Positions 13,783-13,940 of a stretch of 13,940 bases of DNA are shown here, in pieces. The stretch is from positions 1-13,940 of the forward strand of contig DDWC01000193.1 in NCBI GenBank assembly GCA_002345475.1, given 5' to 3'. The notes under the pieces are model-generated. The model had not been told where the DNA came from, made no database searches, and saw only the letters and a program-made list of their open reading frames with translations. Position numbers and translations under genes: made by a program. The stretch comes from Firmicutes bacterium UBA2296. Its GTDB lineage: Bacteria; Bacillota; UBA994. Positions within the stretch are counted from its first letter, which is position 1. Each line of letters starts with the position of its first letter.

Positions 13783-13940
13783 CAGTAAAATAGGCAAACT
13801 GATCGCTCCATTGCTGGTGACTGGTGTAATGGTGCTGTATTTGGCTTATTCCATAATGCAGGCAGCCTCTTTCCCCGGTCTCATAAGGGCACAGCCGTTG
13901 CTCTTTATCGTGCCCATGGCCCTGATCGGGGTTAGCGTCT
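13775..13940 (+). CDS. Small hydrophobic membrane protein, unknown function (3'-partial)
   Basis: A frame opens with GTG at 13775, overlapping the amidohydrolase stop by eight bases (GTGAATAG), with GGGGAGG nine bases upstream. It is still open at the window end after 55 residues. The visible part has a short polar, basic start (MNSSKIGKL), a hydrophobic segment at about residues 9-27 (LIAPLLVTGVMVLYLAYSI), a short loop and a second hydrophobic segment beginning near residue 44 (LLFIVPMALIGVSV). This suggests a multi-pass membrane protein cotranscribed with the amidohydrolase. No family is recognised. The good binding site and overlap are the reasons to accept it as a real gene. Confidence 0.65.
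   Translation, partial: MNSSKIGKLIAPLLVTGVMVLYLAYSIMQAASFPGLIRAQPLLFIVPMALIGVSV

Noticed and set aside
1..13940. Mobile element, defence system, CRISPR array or horizontally acquired island
   Set aside because: No transposase, integrase, direct repeat array, tRNA or attachment-like repeat was seen; all genes fit two ordinary chromosomal operons plus one divergent unit, with no obvious change in base composition.

Overview
The window reads as chromosomal DNA of a flagellated, Gram-positive-type (Firmicutes/Bacillota) bacterium, most likely a clostridial lineage. The basis is the combination of a SigD/FliA gene followed by a SwrB-like membrane protein, the CheC/CheD adaptation system, a two-domain FliY switch protein with a CheC-like phosphatase domain, the acetyl (DapH) variant of lysine/diaminopimelate synthesis, and an L-box lysine riboswitch. 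No phage, transposon, CRISPR or tRNA signal was seen. Gene density is very high and codon use looks even across the window. The species cannot be fixed from the sequence alone.

Region 1 (1-6295, + strand) is the distal end of a flagellar/chemotaxis operon: the C-terminal part of the motility sigma factor (start lies upstream of the window), a SwrB/DUF6115-like single-pass membrane protein, two FlgF/FlgG-type rod proteins, cheD, cheC, cheY, fliM, fliY and a small ComFB-domain gene. Most genes overlap or sit within about 20 bases of each other, so they are probably cotranscribed and translationally coupled. The products form one functional unit: sigma factor and SwrB-like accessory, distal rod, CheC/CheD adaptation and CheY-P removal, CheY signal, and the FliM/FliY switch that receives it. 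ComFB is a possible link to second-messenger control or competence. A two-way hairpin terminator (6304-6342) closes this operon and the convergent one.

Region 2 (6359-12201, - strand) is a lysine/DAP operon, in transcription order lysC, dapA, dapB, dapH, an ArgD-type class III aminotransferase, and asd. It carries aspartate to N-acetyl-L,L-DAP. It is preceded by a lysine riboswitch (12302-12446) and an intrinsic terminator (12243-12275), so lysine should attenuate the whole operon. The aptamer is unusually compact: the distal parts of both P2 and P3, which make the kissing-loop contact in well-studied examples, are missing.

Region 3 (12466-13940, + strand) is divergent from lysC. An M20-family amidohydrolase gene, plausibly but not provably the N-acetyl-DAP deacetylase that would complete the pathway, is followed with an 8-base overlap by the start of a small membrane protein gene that runs off the window. 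The two divergent transcription units appear to have interleaved promoters at 12466-12503. The only stretch longer than 300 bases without a protein gene is 12202-12558, and it is filled by the riboswitch, terminator and promoters.
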